Part shown: one piece after another, positions 25,171 through 33,600 of the stretch
How the letters are laid out: every line of letters begins with the position of its first letter
Position numbering within the stretch: position 1 is the first letter of the stretch
Assembly (NCBI GenBank): GCA_964498095.1
Contig: CAZCFY010000008.1
Location: 62,001 to 126,000 of the forward strand
Length of the DNA: 64,000 nt
Direction of reading: 5' to 3'
DNA from: SG-bin7 sp964498095
Lineage (GTDB): Bacteria > Bdellovibrionota > Bdellovibrionia > Bdellovibrionales > SG-bin7
Program-made: the position numbers and the translations under genes
Notes under the pieces: generated by a model
The model's input: the letters and a program-made list of their open reading frames with translations, nothing else
What the model was told of the DNA's origin: nothing
Database searches by the model: none

Positions 25171-25602
25171 ATGAGATTACCCCTAATTATTGCCTCTCAA
25201 CTGCTGTTAGGTGTTCAAGGTAACGCGCAAACTCTGCCGGGCTTTAATGTTACGGTGACCTGCCAAGCGCATTCTTTAACCGGTGGGCATCCCAGAAACG
25301 CAACCCGCTTTACTATGGGGGTATGGCAAAATGGGGAAAAGAACGCATATGTTTTTGAAAGGGATCACCTTCGCGTGGGTCTTCAGGCGACAAAAATTTT
25401 TCCGGGTTTGAACGGCCAGTTAATTTCGCAACTCTTAGCTAAAGACCTTGATAACAACCAAATGAAAAATTATGGATCCGTTGACATTCAGTTCGACGGT
25501 ACCGGAAATGGAAAAGGTTTTTTACATAGTAATTTTGAATCCTCGGAACCGTATGTGTTGGGCACTTTAGAATTAAATAATTGTCGGACAAGGAGACTCT
25601 AA
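25171..25602 (+). CDS. Exported protein, unknown
   Basis: A 143-aa exported protein preceded by CGGAGGAACC. Signal peptide residues 1-20 (ends NAQ). The mature part is beta-rich with two Cys (TCQAHS and NNCRTR). The last codon overlaps the next ATG (TAATG at 25600-25604), so the two genes are coupled. It may belong to the regulon of the divergent AraC protein. Confidence 0.62.
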   Translation: MRLPLIIASQLLLGVQGNAQTLPGFNVTVTCQAHSLTGGHPRNATRFTMGVWQNGEKNAYVFERDHLRVGLQATKIFPGLNGQLISQLLAKDLDNNQMKNYGSVDIQFDGTGNGKGFLHSNFESSEPYVLGTLELNNCRTRRL

Positions 25603-26096
25603 TGATAAACTCAATTCTCTTGGTTTCTTTCGTATTTCTTCAGATGACCTCGGCGCAGGCGGCCTGGTGGGTGCCGGTACTGAAATGTGATAACGGCGCT
25701 GCCCGAGTGGAAGTGGATTTAGGGGAACGTCGCAATTTGCAATTGGTGATCGAAGATGAGAGAGTTCGCAAACATCTGGTCAGTCTTACCGTGAACCCCA
25801 GCTATGTGCGAGTAATTAGCGGTGAGACCCACAATGGAATTTTTAGATCTTCGGATTTTCGGGGATTTATGCTAAAAGGAGTGTCACCCACTTGTCACAG
25901 CGGTTATGCGCCGACAATTAAGGTTTATCGCGAGAGATCGGGCTTGAAAGTCGCGCTTAACCAAGAAGCTGCCGAGGGTTGTTGTTGGGAGAGCGACTCT
26001 GCTGGCCATTGTACAAGAAAATCAGCTGATGTACCCTATAAATATTTAGGGGATTGGTATTTCCAATATTGCGAAGAGCTTCCAATCCCAAATTAG
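25602..26096 (+). CDS. Exported protein, unknown
   Basis: A 164-aa exported protein when started at ATG 25602, which overlaps the upstream stop by 1 nt and opens a signal peptide ending SAQA. The mature protein has six Cys including a CCWESDS..C cluster, so disulphides are likely. No family recognised. Third gene at 26108 follows closely. Confidence 0.62.
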   Translation: MINSILLVSFVFLQMTSAQAAWWVPVLKCDNGAARVEVDLGERRNLQLVIEDERVRKHLVSLTVNPSYVRVISGETHNGIFRSSDFRGFMLKGVSPTCHSGYAPTIKVYRERSGLKVALNQEAAEGCCWESDSAGHCTRKSADVPYKYLGDWYFQYCEELPIPN

Positions 26097-26107
26097 AGTG
26101 GTTTTGA

Positions 26108-27016
26108 ATGAAGAGGTTTACTTTAAGTCTTTCAATTTTTATTTTGCTAAGCCTTAAGGCTAACGGCGCAGATAAGATCCCAGGGCGGGATTTTTTACTC
26201 AATAAAATTTTACAAAATATTTCTGTCCAAGGGGCGCGCCGAGGCGCCATTATCGCCGCACCTTCGCGCGATGAAACTTTCTTTTTCCCTACATTTTATG
26301 AAACATTGGATTGGAATACTCCACGTAAGGCAGTCAGTATTCCTCTTAAGGAGTACCGTGAATTTTTGGAAGACTCGAAGGGTTATCCAGAACTCGACAG
26401 CAAACTGCAGAAGTTGACAGATAAAATTGCCGATATCTTAAAAAAGGAATTTCCGAAGAACTTTGGCAGAAAATTGCCAATAGATGTTCGAGCTGCGATT
26501 CGAATTTATACGAATTCCGGTGGGCAAAGAATGAATTGGGTAAATTTTACTGATTTCATTCACCGAAAAATTCATATCTTTTCTCCTACGACTGGGAATC
26601 CTCAACTCTACTTAAGAGTGTTGGCGCATGAAACTCTTCATTTAAATGGAAAATCTGATGAACCTCTCTTGCTTCTTGGGCTTACAGGTTTAAGAGAGGG
26701 GCTTATTGAATATTTGACGATCAAGCTGCTTTCACGCGCTGGCGAAGTCAAAATCAAAAATAATAAAATCTGGAAGTCAGCCGAGTTCTATAGGGATTGG
26801 GTGCGAACAATCGAAGAAGAACTCGTGGATAAGCTATTTCAAGGAGACGATACTCCGCTTGTCGATTTGTATATTACTGGTGATGTTAATGATTTCGCGA
26901 CAAAATTTAAAATCGCCTGGGAAAATGGTAAATATTCTCCAGATCACTCTGCAATTGACCGCGACGCTAATGATTTTATGAAAGGCCTTTACAAGGTCAT
27001 GATGGACATAAAATAG
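26108..27016 (+). CDS. Exported putative zinc metallopeptidase (HETLH)
   Basis: A 302-aa exported protein with signal peptide (residues 1-21, ends ANG-A). AHETLHLNGKSDE near residue 175 has HExxH, and REGLIEYLT about 25 residues on provides a Glu in the usual gluzincin position for the third zinc ligand. This is the best metalloprotease candidate among the HE-motif proteins of the window. It starts 11 nt after the previous gene and completes a three-gene operon. Substrate unknown. Confidence 0.68.
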   Translation: MKRFTLSLSIFILLSLKANGADKIPGRDFLLNKILQNISVQGARRGAIIAAPSRDETFFFPTFYETLDWNTPRKAVSIPLKEYREFLEDSKGYPELDSKLQKLTDKIADILKKEFPKNFGRKLPIDVRAAIRIYTNSGGQRMNWVNFTDFIHRKIHIFSPTTGNPQLYLRVLAHETLHLNGKSDEPLLLLGLTGLREGLIEYLTIKLLSRAGEVKIKNNKIWKSAEFYRDWVRTIEEELVDKLFQGDDTPLVDLYITGDVNDFATKFKIAWENGKYSPDHSAIDRDANDFMKGLYKVMMDIK

Positions 27017-27041
27017 AATATTTTTTAGGTAATCTTTCTGG

Positions 27042-27143
27042 TGCACGGTGGGGGGTGAGAGCCGTGCAACCTGTGAAAAAATCAGATTGCCTCATTAACT
27101 CTCGATTGGAGCATTGATTTCTATTATTTAAACCACAGGTAAA
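27042..27143. repeat. Hairpin plus solo copy of the 380-bp element's end
   Basis: A hairpin TGCACGG/CCGTGCA (27042-27048 with 27062-27068) adjoins a 72-bp segment bounded by ACCTGTG (27069-27075) and CACAGGT (27134-27140). Read on the minus strand, 27068-27143 aligns with 32431-32509 over most positions, including a shared TTAATGAGGC and a run of T before CACAGG. It is one end of the inverted-repeat element at 32431-32810 standing alone. Confidence 0.6.
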
Positions 27144-27182
27144 TCGCTTCCCGCCTGCGCCGATATTTTAATAGTTACAATG

Positions 27183-27881
27183 TTAGTCGGGGACCGTAAC
27201 TAAATCGGCACTTAGGGTGTTGAGTTTTTTCTCTATGGCCGTGTTTGGATCTGCAGAAATAACAATGCCGATAAAATTATTTATAACGTCAGCGGAATTG
27301 CCTTGGGATAGGATCGCAAAACTCAAATTAGGATAAAGGGGCTGAAGTTCTTTTACAATCTCCATCCAAAGGGTGGGAACGAGGGTGCGCATTTCTCCAG
27401 GAAAGTAATAACCGGTAAGCAAAGCGAGGGACTGCTTATCATTTTTATCTAAAATATCGACGACGCTTAAAAGAAATTTCTTCATGTCCTCGCGCCCAGT
27501 TTTGATACCGCCGCAAGAAATGGGACCGTGGCACGGACACAGGCCGCGGTTCATGACGATGAGATTAAACGCATTCGCCACAAAAGGTAGATTATTATTA
27601 TCCACACGGATATTGCCGCCCTGTTTGAAATCAGAACTGATAACGAGTTTATCGGAGCTGCTCTCAATAGCGCTACCCCCACGGCCATTGTCATTTAAAA
27701 ACAAGACTCTGGAATATCGGCTGTAATCAAAGTTATCATACCGGTCAAAATAGTGCCAGGAGTTGACCTTTAAAAAATTGCCGGCGGGGGAGAACAAGTT
27801 GCATTTATTTTCACTCGCTCGAACCAGTAGCGTGTTCAAAAACAAAAAGGAAAATAGAAAAATGAGGCGGAGTAGTCCCAT
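27183..27881 (-). CDS. Exported protein with methyltransferase-like region
   Basis: A 232-aa exported protein; signal peptide residues 1-22 (ends VRA-S). The segment LPFVANAFNLIVMNRGLCPC near residue 110 resembles motif IV of class I SAM methyltransferases (LPFxDxxFDLVV), and RVLFLNDNGRGGSA could correspond to motif I in degraded form. Exported SAM enzymes are unusual because SAM is cytoplasmic, so it may be a decayed or repurposed fold. A palindrome (27916-27936) precedes it. Confidence 0.55.
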   Translation of the reverse strand: MGLLRLIFLFSFLFLNTLLVRASENKCNLFSPAGNFLKVNSWHYFDRYDNFDYSRYSRVLFLNDNGRGGSAIESSSDKLVISSDFKQGGNIRVDNNNLPFVANAFNLIVMNRGLCPCHGPISCGGIKTGREDMKKFLLSVVDILDKNDKQSLALLTGYYFPGEMRTLVPTLWMEIVKELQPLYPNLSFAILSQGNSADVINNFIGIVISADPNTAIEKKLNTLSADLVTVPD

Positions 27882-27915
27882 GATACTTAGACTTATCCGA
27901 TACCAGCCGAACCCA

Positions 27916-27936
27916 TTGTTGTCATTATTACAACAA
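27916..27936. promoter_or_regulatory. TTGTTGT palindrome upstream of 27881
   Basis: TTGTTGT-CATTATT-ACAACAA is a perfect 7-bp inverted repeat with a 7-nt spacer, 35 bp upstream of the minus-strand start. It could be an operator. No regulator is assigned. The rest of 27882-28160 shows only a GTGCCGT-CGAT-ACGGCAC hairpin (28057-28074) and no convincing gene. Confidence 0.4.
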
Positions 27937-28160
27937 TTGTCATCATCACGAAGGGGCGCGTTCGCATATATTGCTCCTTGAGAAAGTCTGCAAAGGGCTT
28001 TGCAAGCGAAGGTCCAGATTTAAGACTTGTCTTCTTGGCTCGCTAATAAAGATGATGTGCCGTCGATACGGCACGGTTACTTGCCCTAATCTTAAATACG
28101 GAAGAATGTTTTTTCAGGTTTTAATAATCTTAGCGGTTCGAAACTCAGTAATTTTGTTTA

Positions 28161-29081
28161 TCAGTCGCATTCGAAAGATGGCGTTCCAAGTGATTTTGTG
28201 AAAACAGGGCCATCCATAATGTGATGACCAGCGCCGAAAACGACTATAACTCTATCAAATTCATTCAATGCTCTTTCAATCGTTTTTACAACATGTGGCT
28301 CCCGAACTGGATCCTGATCATATGAAAATCTCTGGAAGAAATTCCGAGAATCCTTAACGGGGGCTAAATTATCGGATGTTACCTCTGCAGCTGTAAACTC
28401 TCTGCCTGTAGTCCTTTTAAACCAAGCTACGAAATTATCAAATGTCATTTCATATTGAAATCGATCTTTCAACTGCTCAACCTCTTTTTCTTCATCTGCG
28501 GTTTTCCTAAAATCTAGTTGGCCGCGTCGCTTCCAGCGAACAGTGTGTAGATAGTAGAACCAACCTACAATATCTTCCTTTGAATATTTTTGATTAAGCT
28601 CGGTCATGTAAACCATGTCATCAGGCTCGCCGCCTATAAATGGGATTTGGTTTTTGAGGGCAAAATGAATTGAATAGAATCTCTCATTACATCTCTTAAA
28701 CTCATCCTGTATACACTTTTGCGCATCTACAATCGCAGATGGAGGAGACTTCCCGGAAGACGTTCTTATTGTTTCGACAATTAAAAAGTCTGGATGATAT
28801 TTATTGAAAACGCCCTCAACAAGTTGAAATGTTTTATTAAAAGTTGGCGGCCCGTCGCCATGTTTTGCAGCCACAAAGTAAAGCGTCTTTTCTCCATTGG
28901 TGTACTTCACCAAGTAGGGCTTCTTACAAGGCTCGCTATTTTCTTTCTCCTCCGTCCATTCTTGGATGAGTTTAGTATCAAAAATAATTTTTGAGGATCC
29001 GGCCTCGCTTATGCTTCTGTTTGAACCCTGGATGTGCGCACATCCCAAAAAACAAAGACTAATAAGCAGTGAAATTTTCAT
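28161..29081 (-). CDS. TraB/GumN-like (TIKI superfamily) lipoprotein
   Basis: A 306-aa lipoprotein: lipobox FLGC at residues 11-14. The mature part carries the TraB/TIKI-type markers: AAKHGDGPPT near residue 72 (GxxH analogue), GGEPDDM near 150 and VVFGAGHH near 285, the last being the usual GxGH close to the end. These proteins are putative metalloproteases or hydrolases of the EreA/ChaN/TraB clan. Membrane-anchored in the periplasm. Substrate unknown. Confidence 0.68.
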   Translation of the reverse strand: MKISLLISLCFLGCAHIQGSNRSISEAGSSKIIFDTKLIQEWTEEKENSEPCKKPYLVKYTNGEKTLYFVAAKHGDGPPTFNKTFQLVEGVFNKYHPDFLIVETIRTSSGKSPPSAIVDAQKCIQDEFKRCNERFYSIHFALKNQIPFIGGEPDDMVYMTELNQKYSKEDIVGWFYYLHTVRWKRRGQLDFRKTADEEKEVEQLKDRFQYEMTFDNFVAWFKRTTGREFTAAEVTSDNLAPVKDSRNFFQRFSYDQDPVREPHVVKTIERALNEFDRVIVVFGAGHHIMDGPVFTKSLGTPSFECD

Positions 29082-29272
29082 TACCTAAGTTTATGAAATA
29101 TATTTCAATGTTGTCTACTGTGAAAGCTGACTTTGATGTCAATAACAAATGGTTTTGGATATAGCCTGGCTATTAAAGCACAGTGATTAAAACAACGCGT
29201 GCAGACCAAACTATCTTTCGCGATTTCGAATTTCTACTGTTGCAGTATATTTGACAGGAGTAAGTGGCTTTT

Positions 29273-29860
29273 TTAAGTTTGTATATTGCTGTATTTTAAA
29301 ACAACAGATCCATCATGTGCATCTAAATACACGATCATGTGTTTTGAGTCTTTAAAGCGAATCATCCAAATCAGCCGCGGTTTGTCGCCCTGTGAAGGAA
29401 ACTGATTGGGTTTCAAAACTTGCATCACCGGTGAGGAATAAGTTTGGACCTCATCGGATAATCCCAAGCTCCTTTTGGCACGCTCAATTGCTTCTTCGCT
29501 TTTAATACTTGGAGTGACGTTTACGGATGCAATTTTATTCGTAGGAACAAGATTGTTGCCAACCCGAAGCATTCCTTGATCCAAGCTATATTCAAATGAG
29601 ATTTGCCCGAAAGCAACTGGTACGCCTTCGAATATTTGGTAAAAGATCACCAGACGCCGCTCTGGGAAATCGGACCCGTTGTCGATAAGCCTAAAAACAA
29701 GTTCTTTGCTGGGGTTGGAAATGCCATATAGATCTTGTCCTTTTTGAACTAAATGTTCTTTGATTTCACGAATCACTTCGGAATCATCTTTCGCAATGGC
29801 TGGATTCACAAATGAAGAAAAAGAGACAAATAAGAGCGCTAAGCTTAGCAGTTTTTTCAT
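29273..29860 (-). CDS. Stand-alone FTP/PepSY propeptide-like protein
   Basis: A 195-aa exported protein (signal ends AIA-K). RLVIFYQIFEGVPVAFGQ resembles the FTP domain of thermolysin propeptides, and EEAIERAKRSLGL followed by LIWMIRFKDSKHMIVYLDAHDGSVV resembles PepSY. In secreted M4 peptidases these precede the catalytic domain; here no catalytic domain follows. A stand-alone form could be a chaperone or inhibitor of a protease encoded elsewhere. Confidence 0.65.
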   Translation of the reverse strand: MKKLLSLALLFVSFSSFVNPAIAKDDSEVIREIKEHLVQKGQDLYGISNPSKELVFRLIDNGSDFPERRLVIFYQIFEGVPVAFGQISFEYSLDQGMLRVGNNLVPTNKIASVNVTPSIKSEEAIERAKRSLGLSDEVQTYSSPVMQVLKPNQFPSQGDKPRLIWMIRFKDSKHMIVYLDAHDGSVVLKYSNIQT

Positions 29861-29954
29861 AAACTAACTCATGAGATTCAATATGAATTCGTTAAAGTTT
29901 TATTTTGGTAAGTTTGCGAAAACCGTGCCGATCTAAAGCCAAATGATTTCGAGC

Positions 29955-29997
29955 CAAGGCCTGCCTTGTAATCCTTAGGCATTTCAAGGCGGCCTTT
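29955..29997. terminator. Imperfect palindrome after gene 30021
   Basis: AAGGCCTGCCTTG (29955-29967) faces CAAGGCGGCCTT (29985-29996) with one mismatch. It sits 24 bp downstream of the minus-strand TIGR02147 gene and may end its transcript. The string GCCAAGGCCTGCC recurs at 32206-32220, after another gene, as part of a similar hairpin. Confidence 0.4.
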
Positions 29998-30020
29998 GAA
30001 TCGAAACCATTAGAGATTAG

Positions 30021-30875
30021 TCAGATTTCGGTCTCCAATCGAAAAAGATCTATGTTCAAACATACAACTTCTTTGGCTGGAGAAGCCTTACATATTTCCA
30101 AAGATTTTTCTATGCTCTTCGATAAAATTTCGCGAATCTTCGCAAAATCTTCAATCGACATAGACATTGGTGAGGTAAAAAAAAGTTCACGTGTCTCTCG
30201 CGAATCCATTTTTTGAATCGCTTTCATTCGCCAGTTCGTGTGGTGCTTTACTACGAGTGGTGAATCGTTTGCTATGTAAACAAATGTGGTTCCCGGTTTA
30301 TATTTTGGACCTTTGCGCTCACAAATTCCCGTGCGCACTAAAAAATCCAAGATCTCTTCTGCTTTCAGACGCGATAATTGGAATCGACTTGCAATTTGAT
30401 CTAGTGTTTGACCGTCGTCGATAAACGTCGCCGAAAATATCGCCACATATATCCAACTTGAATAGAATATGGCGCGGTCGTGCGCCGAAAGTTCTGTGTG
30501 CTCTCCGACGCGGGACTTTACCTTGGAGCGTTCGGCAAGAATCTCTTCTTTTTTAGTCAGCCAATATTTTTTTGATTTTTGTGTGCCGGCTCTATCTAAA
30601 TGAACGAGTGTGAAAAAATATTCTTGCTCAAGCGGAGTCATCTTTAAGACGTCAGCAAGTTCCTTGGCTTGATCGAAATTTAGATTCTTAATACCAGAAA
30701 TTACGTGCCCAAGGTAACTCGGGTGGACTCCGACAGCTGCAGCTATTTTTGAAAGATTTGATAAACCGGAATCCTTTAAAAACTCGATATGTTTGCGTAG
30801 ATACGCGCGATAGTCTGAAAATTCGAAGAGATTGGCAGCTTGATCCATTGTGACCAATCGGTCATATTTGGCCAT
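30021..30875 (-). CDS. TIGR02147 family regulator
   Basis: A second TIGR02147-type protein, about 284 aa from ATG 30875 or 275 from 30848. FEFSDYRAYLRKHIEF is the characteristic opening, followed by an HTH (SKIAAAVGVHPSYLGHVI, about residues 45-62), a winged-helix part (LDQIASRFQLSRLKAEEIL) and the C-terminal RETRELFFTSPMS segment, a well-conserved stretch of this family. No strong ribosome site separates the start choices; the frame opening at 30911 is unlikely. It is divergent from the exported protein at 30961, as the other copy is next to exported genes at 10.5-11.7 kb. Confidence 0.83.
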   Translation of the reverse strand: MAKYDRLVTMDQAANLFEFSDYRAYLRKHIEFLKDSGLSNLSKIAAAVGVHPSYLGHVISGIKNLNFDQAKELADVLKMTPLEQEYFFTLVHLDRAGTQKSKKYWLTKKEEILAERSKVKSRVGEHTELSAHDRAIFYSSWIYVAIFSATFIDDGQTLDQIASRFQLSRLKAEEILDFLVRTGICERKGPKYKPGTTFVYIANDSPLVVKHHTNWRMKAIQKMDSRETRELFFTSPMSMSIEDFAKIREILSKSIEKSLEICKASPAKEVVCLNIDLFRLETEI

Positions 30876-30960
30876 ACCTTTAGACAAAAAAGATATGGAA
30901 AATAATATCACACCGCATTATATTGGCGTAAAGATTGAATAACCTAACCCTGGAGCTTTT

Positions 30961-32133
30961 ATGAAGAACCTATTGAACATGACCATCCTAACAGTGGCTA
31001 TTACTTTTACGCCTCTGACACTTTTTGCAGGTGGCGGTGGGCCCGGCGGTGGATCTTATGTGAATCTACTACGCTATCATGGATTTTCACATGTCATTTA
31101 CATGAATAGACCGGTCACATTTAAAAGTTATAAAGAATATCAAAATGAATTTTTTAAAAGTTTTTACGATGGAATGGACAAACTTGAAGAGTTAGTAAAA
31201 AAGGGTAATAAATTTAAGGATCGAGCGGGCCACCAAGTTGACTTTACTTTAAAACATATTTTTGAGGCTAAAAAAATTGCTGAATCGATTCGTTCACCAC
31301 GTCCTTTTGAGCAACGCTTTCGTGTTGAATATGGACTACAAGACGCTCCGACAATGACACATGAGTCGCCGCTTACCGCAAAAAATAGTTTAGAAGATTT
31401 AAATGGCGTAGTAACTTTTAATCCTGTCCAGTGGGAAAATATTTCGGCTATCATTGATCTACCAATAAACGTGAGGGCCATTAAGGAAGCTATCGCCGTG
31501 CATGAAGTAATTAGCCTTTTAGGAATTGAACGCACAAATTATTATCCGGTATCAAGTGCGTTGTTGGACGATAATTTGATTGGCTATAATACGGATATTT
31601 ATCACCTGCAGGAGCAGATTATTGTAGAAGCAGCTACAAAATTTTTGAGTTTACGTGCCAAAAAGGAATTGGAATATGAAACTCCAGTCAGTGACATAGA
31701 TATCTTTTGGTTTCAAGATTTGCCAAATTTCTATGACGAAAATGCGGCCAATATCTTGGATTGGGATAAAGTGGAACGTGTATTGGAAACCACCTGCAAA
31801 CAAAAACCGGGATTTAAATCGATCAAATGTTACAGTGACGCGATGATGGCGGTTGCCTTTGGTGATGTTCCGAAGTTTGAAAAAGACCTTCAAACGCTAG
31901 TGGCGACTCAAGAGGACAAGCTAGGTCTGTTCTGCAAGGTCGATAACATAAGATTAGAGAATGCAGAAACTTTTCCATTAACTCAAATTTGGAATTTGGA
32001 AATGAAATGCCAAACGCGAACACATTACAAGCTCAAGCAAGGTTTGCGAGTGAGAATAGGCTCGAGTACCAAAATTGAAATTGACGCGCCTGTTGAGGTT
32101 AATGAACCAATTTATTTTGAGCCGAAGTGGTAG
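30961..32133 (+). CDS. Exported Gly-rich protein with HEVISLLGIE motif
   Basis: A 390-aa exported protein with a good GGAGC site before ATG. Signal peptide ends LFA, and the mature N-terminus is AGGGGPGGGSY, a Gly-rich leader common in this lineage. HEVISLLGIERTNYYPVSSALLDDN near residue 181 reads HExxx(L)xGxExxNYY, a motif related to the HE-motifs at 10.9 and 26.6 kb but lacking the second His. Cys pairs occur in the last quarter. Divergent from a TIGR02147 regulator 86 bp away (between starts), which may regulate it. Confidence 0.62.
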   Translation: MKNLLNMTILTVAITFTPLTLFAGGGGPGGGSYVNLLRYHGFSHVIYMNRPVTFKSYKEYQNEFFKSFYDGMDKLEELVKKGNKFKDRAGHQVDFTLKHIFEAKKIAESIRSPRPFEQRFRVEYGLQDAPTMTHESPLTAKNSLEDLNGVVTFNPVQWENISAIIDLPINVRAIKEAIAVHEVISLLGIERTNYYPVSSALLDDNLIGYNTDIYHLQEQIIVEAATKFLSLRAKKELEYETPVSDIDIFWFQDLPNFYDENAANILDWDKVERVLETTCKQKPGFKSIKCYSDAMMAVAFGDVPKFEKDLQTLVATQEDKLGLFCKVDNIRLENAETFPLTQIWNLEMKCQTRTHYKLKQGLRVRIGSSTKIEIDAPVEVNEPIYFEPKW

Positions 32134-32255
32134 TTCGGCCCTTAAAATTCCGTTGGTATAGAGAAACCTATAACTAGTGCGCAGTTTATAACACTTGTTA
32201 AATGGCCAAGGCCTGCCAATCAAAGTGCGGGCCTACCTGACCAGGAATGTTTCTC

Positions 32256-32390
32256 GCGATTCTCGCTTCTTAAAGTCCTTTGGGACTTTGCCGCTCGAAT
32301 CGCTCGTTTAATCGCTCACGCAGTTATCCCTCACTGCGTTCGGGCTTGACATAAACTTTGAGAAAATTCGACTCAAAATTTTCGTCAAGC
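32256..32390. repeat. Hairpin repeat family, copy A
   Basis: GCGATTC (32256-32262) pairs with GAATCGC (32297-32303), enclosing AAAGTCC/GGACTTT (32272-32289). The family core TTTAATCGCTCACGCAGTTA follows from 32308, with ACGCAGT/ACTGCGT, then a third hairpin GGCTTGAC/GTCAAGCC closing at about 32391. In the 758-bp gap 32134-32891 this is the first of two elements. Confidence 0.6.
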
Positions 32391-32430
32391 CATTAACTTT
32401 TCCAAAAATCGAATTTCTTCATTTTAATAG

Positions 32431-32810
32431 GATTTACCTGTGTTTTAGGTAATAGAATTCCATCCTCTAGCAGAGAGTTAATGAGGCGATCTGATTTTTT
32501 TCACAGGTTCGAATGAATTACCATATCTTCGACGGAATTTGTTATACTCAAGATGCGGATCGTAAAACATGCCAAGGTCAAAGCTTGAGCCCAAGAAGAG
32601 AGGACAGGACCCGGGGCCATCGGTACATTTCAAGGACACGAGACGTATATTAACGGGTACTTCGGGTATTGTGACGGCCAGAAACTCCGAAGCGAAACGC
32701 CGCAATCGGTGGGATCAGCTCCATCACCATAGATCGCCGCGAAAGTTATAAGTCCCTATATGGGCGGTAGTAGCGGGGCTGATCAGCGACTGGTTTTACA
32801 CAGGTAAATC
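32431..32810. mobile_element. 380-bp element with 13-bp terminal inverted repeats
   Basis: GATTTACCTGTGT (32431-32443) and ACACAGGTAAATC (32798-32810) are perfect 13-bp inverted repeats. One end also occurs alone at 27068-27143. Inside, a + frame (from 32513) reads MNYHIFDGICYTQDADRKT and after a frame change (downstream of 32586) GTFQGHETYINGYFGYCDGQ to TAG at 32731, suggesting a decayed small gene; a minus-strand 75-aa frame (32478-32705) is the alternative. No transposase was found, and no clear target duplication. A non-autonomous MITE-like unit is the best reading. Confidence 0.5.
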
Positions 32811-32891
32811 TATTCGACATGAGGCAAACCGTTCGCTGTTATTACTTCCTGAGGCATCACAAGTAATTGAAAGAGATTTACCTTGTATCGA

Positions 32892-33074
32892 TTAAACGGG
32901 GTCAGCACCTTTAATGACGACCCATAGGTTTCCGGCTTCATATGGCTGTTCTCCTTTATGATCGACCATTGTAATAGATAAACTGCCATCTCTTTGGATT
33001 TGGCTAAAAATCTGTGTTTTAGCAAAAGCGGGAGCGGAAAGAATAAGTGAAAGAAAAATGATTAGTGATTTCAT
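32892..33074 (-). CDS. Small exported peptide, unknown
   Basis: A 60-aa protein whose first 18 residues are a signal peptide (MKSLIIFLSLILSAPAFA), leaving a 42-residue mature product with no Cys. No family recognised. It lies 17 nt downstream of the Cys-rich peptide gene and may share its transcript. Confidence 0.55.
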   Translation of the reverse strand: MKSLIIFLSLILSAPAFAKTQIFSQIQRDGSLSITMVDHKGEQPYEAGNLWVVIKGADPV

Positions 33075-33091
33075 TTGAAACTACTTCGATT

Positions 33092-33364
33092 TTACTTACA
33101 GACGCAGACGCGTTGGCCATCATCGCGTAACTTTCGTTGAACACAAACTCCGGCACGATCCATCGTATAGCAAGCGGTACCGACGGGTAAGCTTAAGCAA
33201 GTGTCAGAATCAAGGTTACAGATTTTCTCGCTTGATTCACATTTTACCTTTGATTCCTCATTTGCCAGAACAATGGCAGTTTCACCGGCCTTGAGAGATA
33301 TTACTTGGCTAGCGAAAACAGTTGATGAAAGAGCGATTGAAAGAAGCACCACTAAAGATTTCAT
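33092..33364 (-). CDS. Small exported Cys-rich protein
   Basis: A 90-aa protein with signal peptide (residues 1-18, ends VFA-S) and eight Cys in the mature region (for example CESSEKIC, CVCK at the end), so disulphides are likely. The pattern resembles small secreted adhesion or inhibitor modules but no family is recognised. Its signal peptide resembles that of the next peptide (both begin MKSL). Confidence 0.58.
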   Translation of the reverse strand: MKSLVVLLSIALSSTVFASQVISLKAGETAIVLANEESKVKCESSEKICNLDSDTCLSLPVGTACYTMDRAGVCVQRKLRDDGQRVCVCK

Positions 33365-33436
33365 AAAATCCCCCTGCGAAGAGAAATTCTAGCTAAGGGA
33401 AATAAGAGATTCAATGGGAGTTTTTGATGAAACTCT

Positions 33437-33600
33437 AGGCACTCAAGGCAGGCGGACTTTGCTCGTTCAAGGCGAAATCTGCTCGCCTGTGGAGCGAATC
33501 TATGATTCGCTTACGCTCTCAGATTTCGCATTGTCTGGCTAACGCCTTTCGCCCCGGCGGGCGCTTTAATTGCTCACGCACTTATGTCTCGCATTCGCGT
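33437..33600. repeat. Hairpin repeat family, copy B
   Basis: Begins with CAAGGCAGGCGGA (33444-33456), then GCGAAATCTG (33472-33481) pairs with CAGATTTCGC (33520-33529), enclosing AGCGAATC/GATTCGCT (33493-33511). A 35-bp module with GCTAACGC (33528-33562) and the core CTTTAATTGCTCACGCACTT (33564 on) follow. This copy holds both family modules and runs directly into the Avd-like gene. Confidence 0.65.

Noticed and set aside
27971..28201. 76-aa plus-strand frame
   Set aside because: Overlaps the 3' end of the TraB-like gene, lacks a ribosome site and has no recognisable features.
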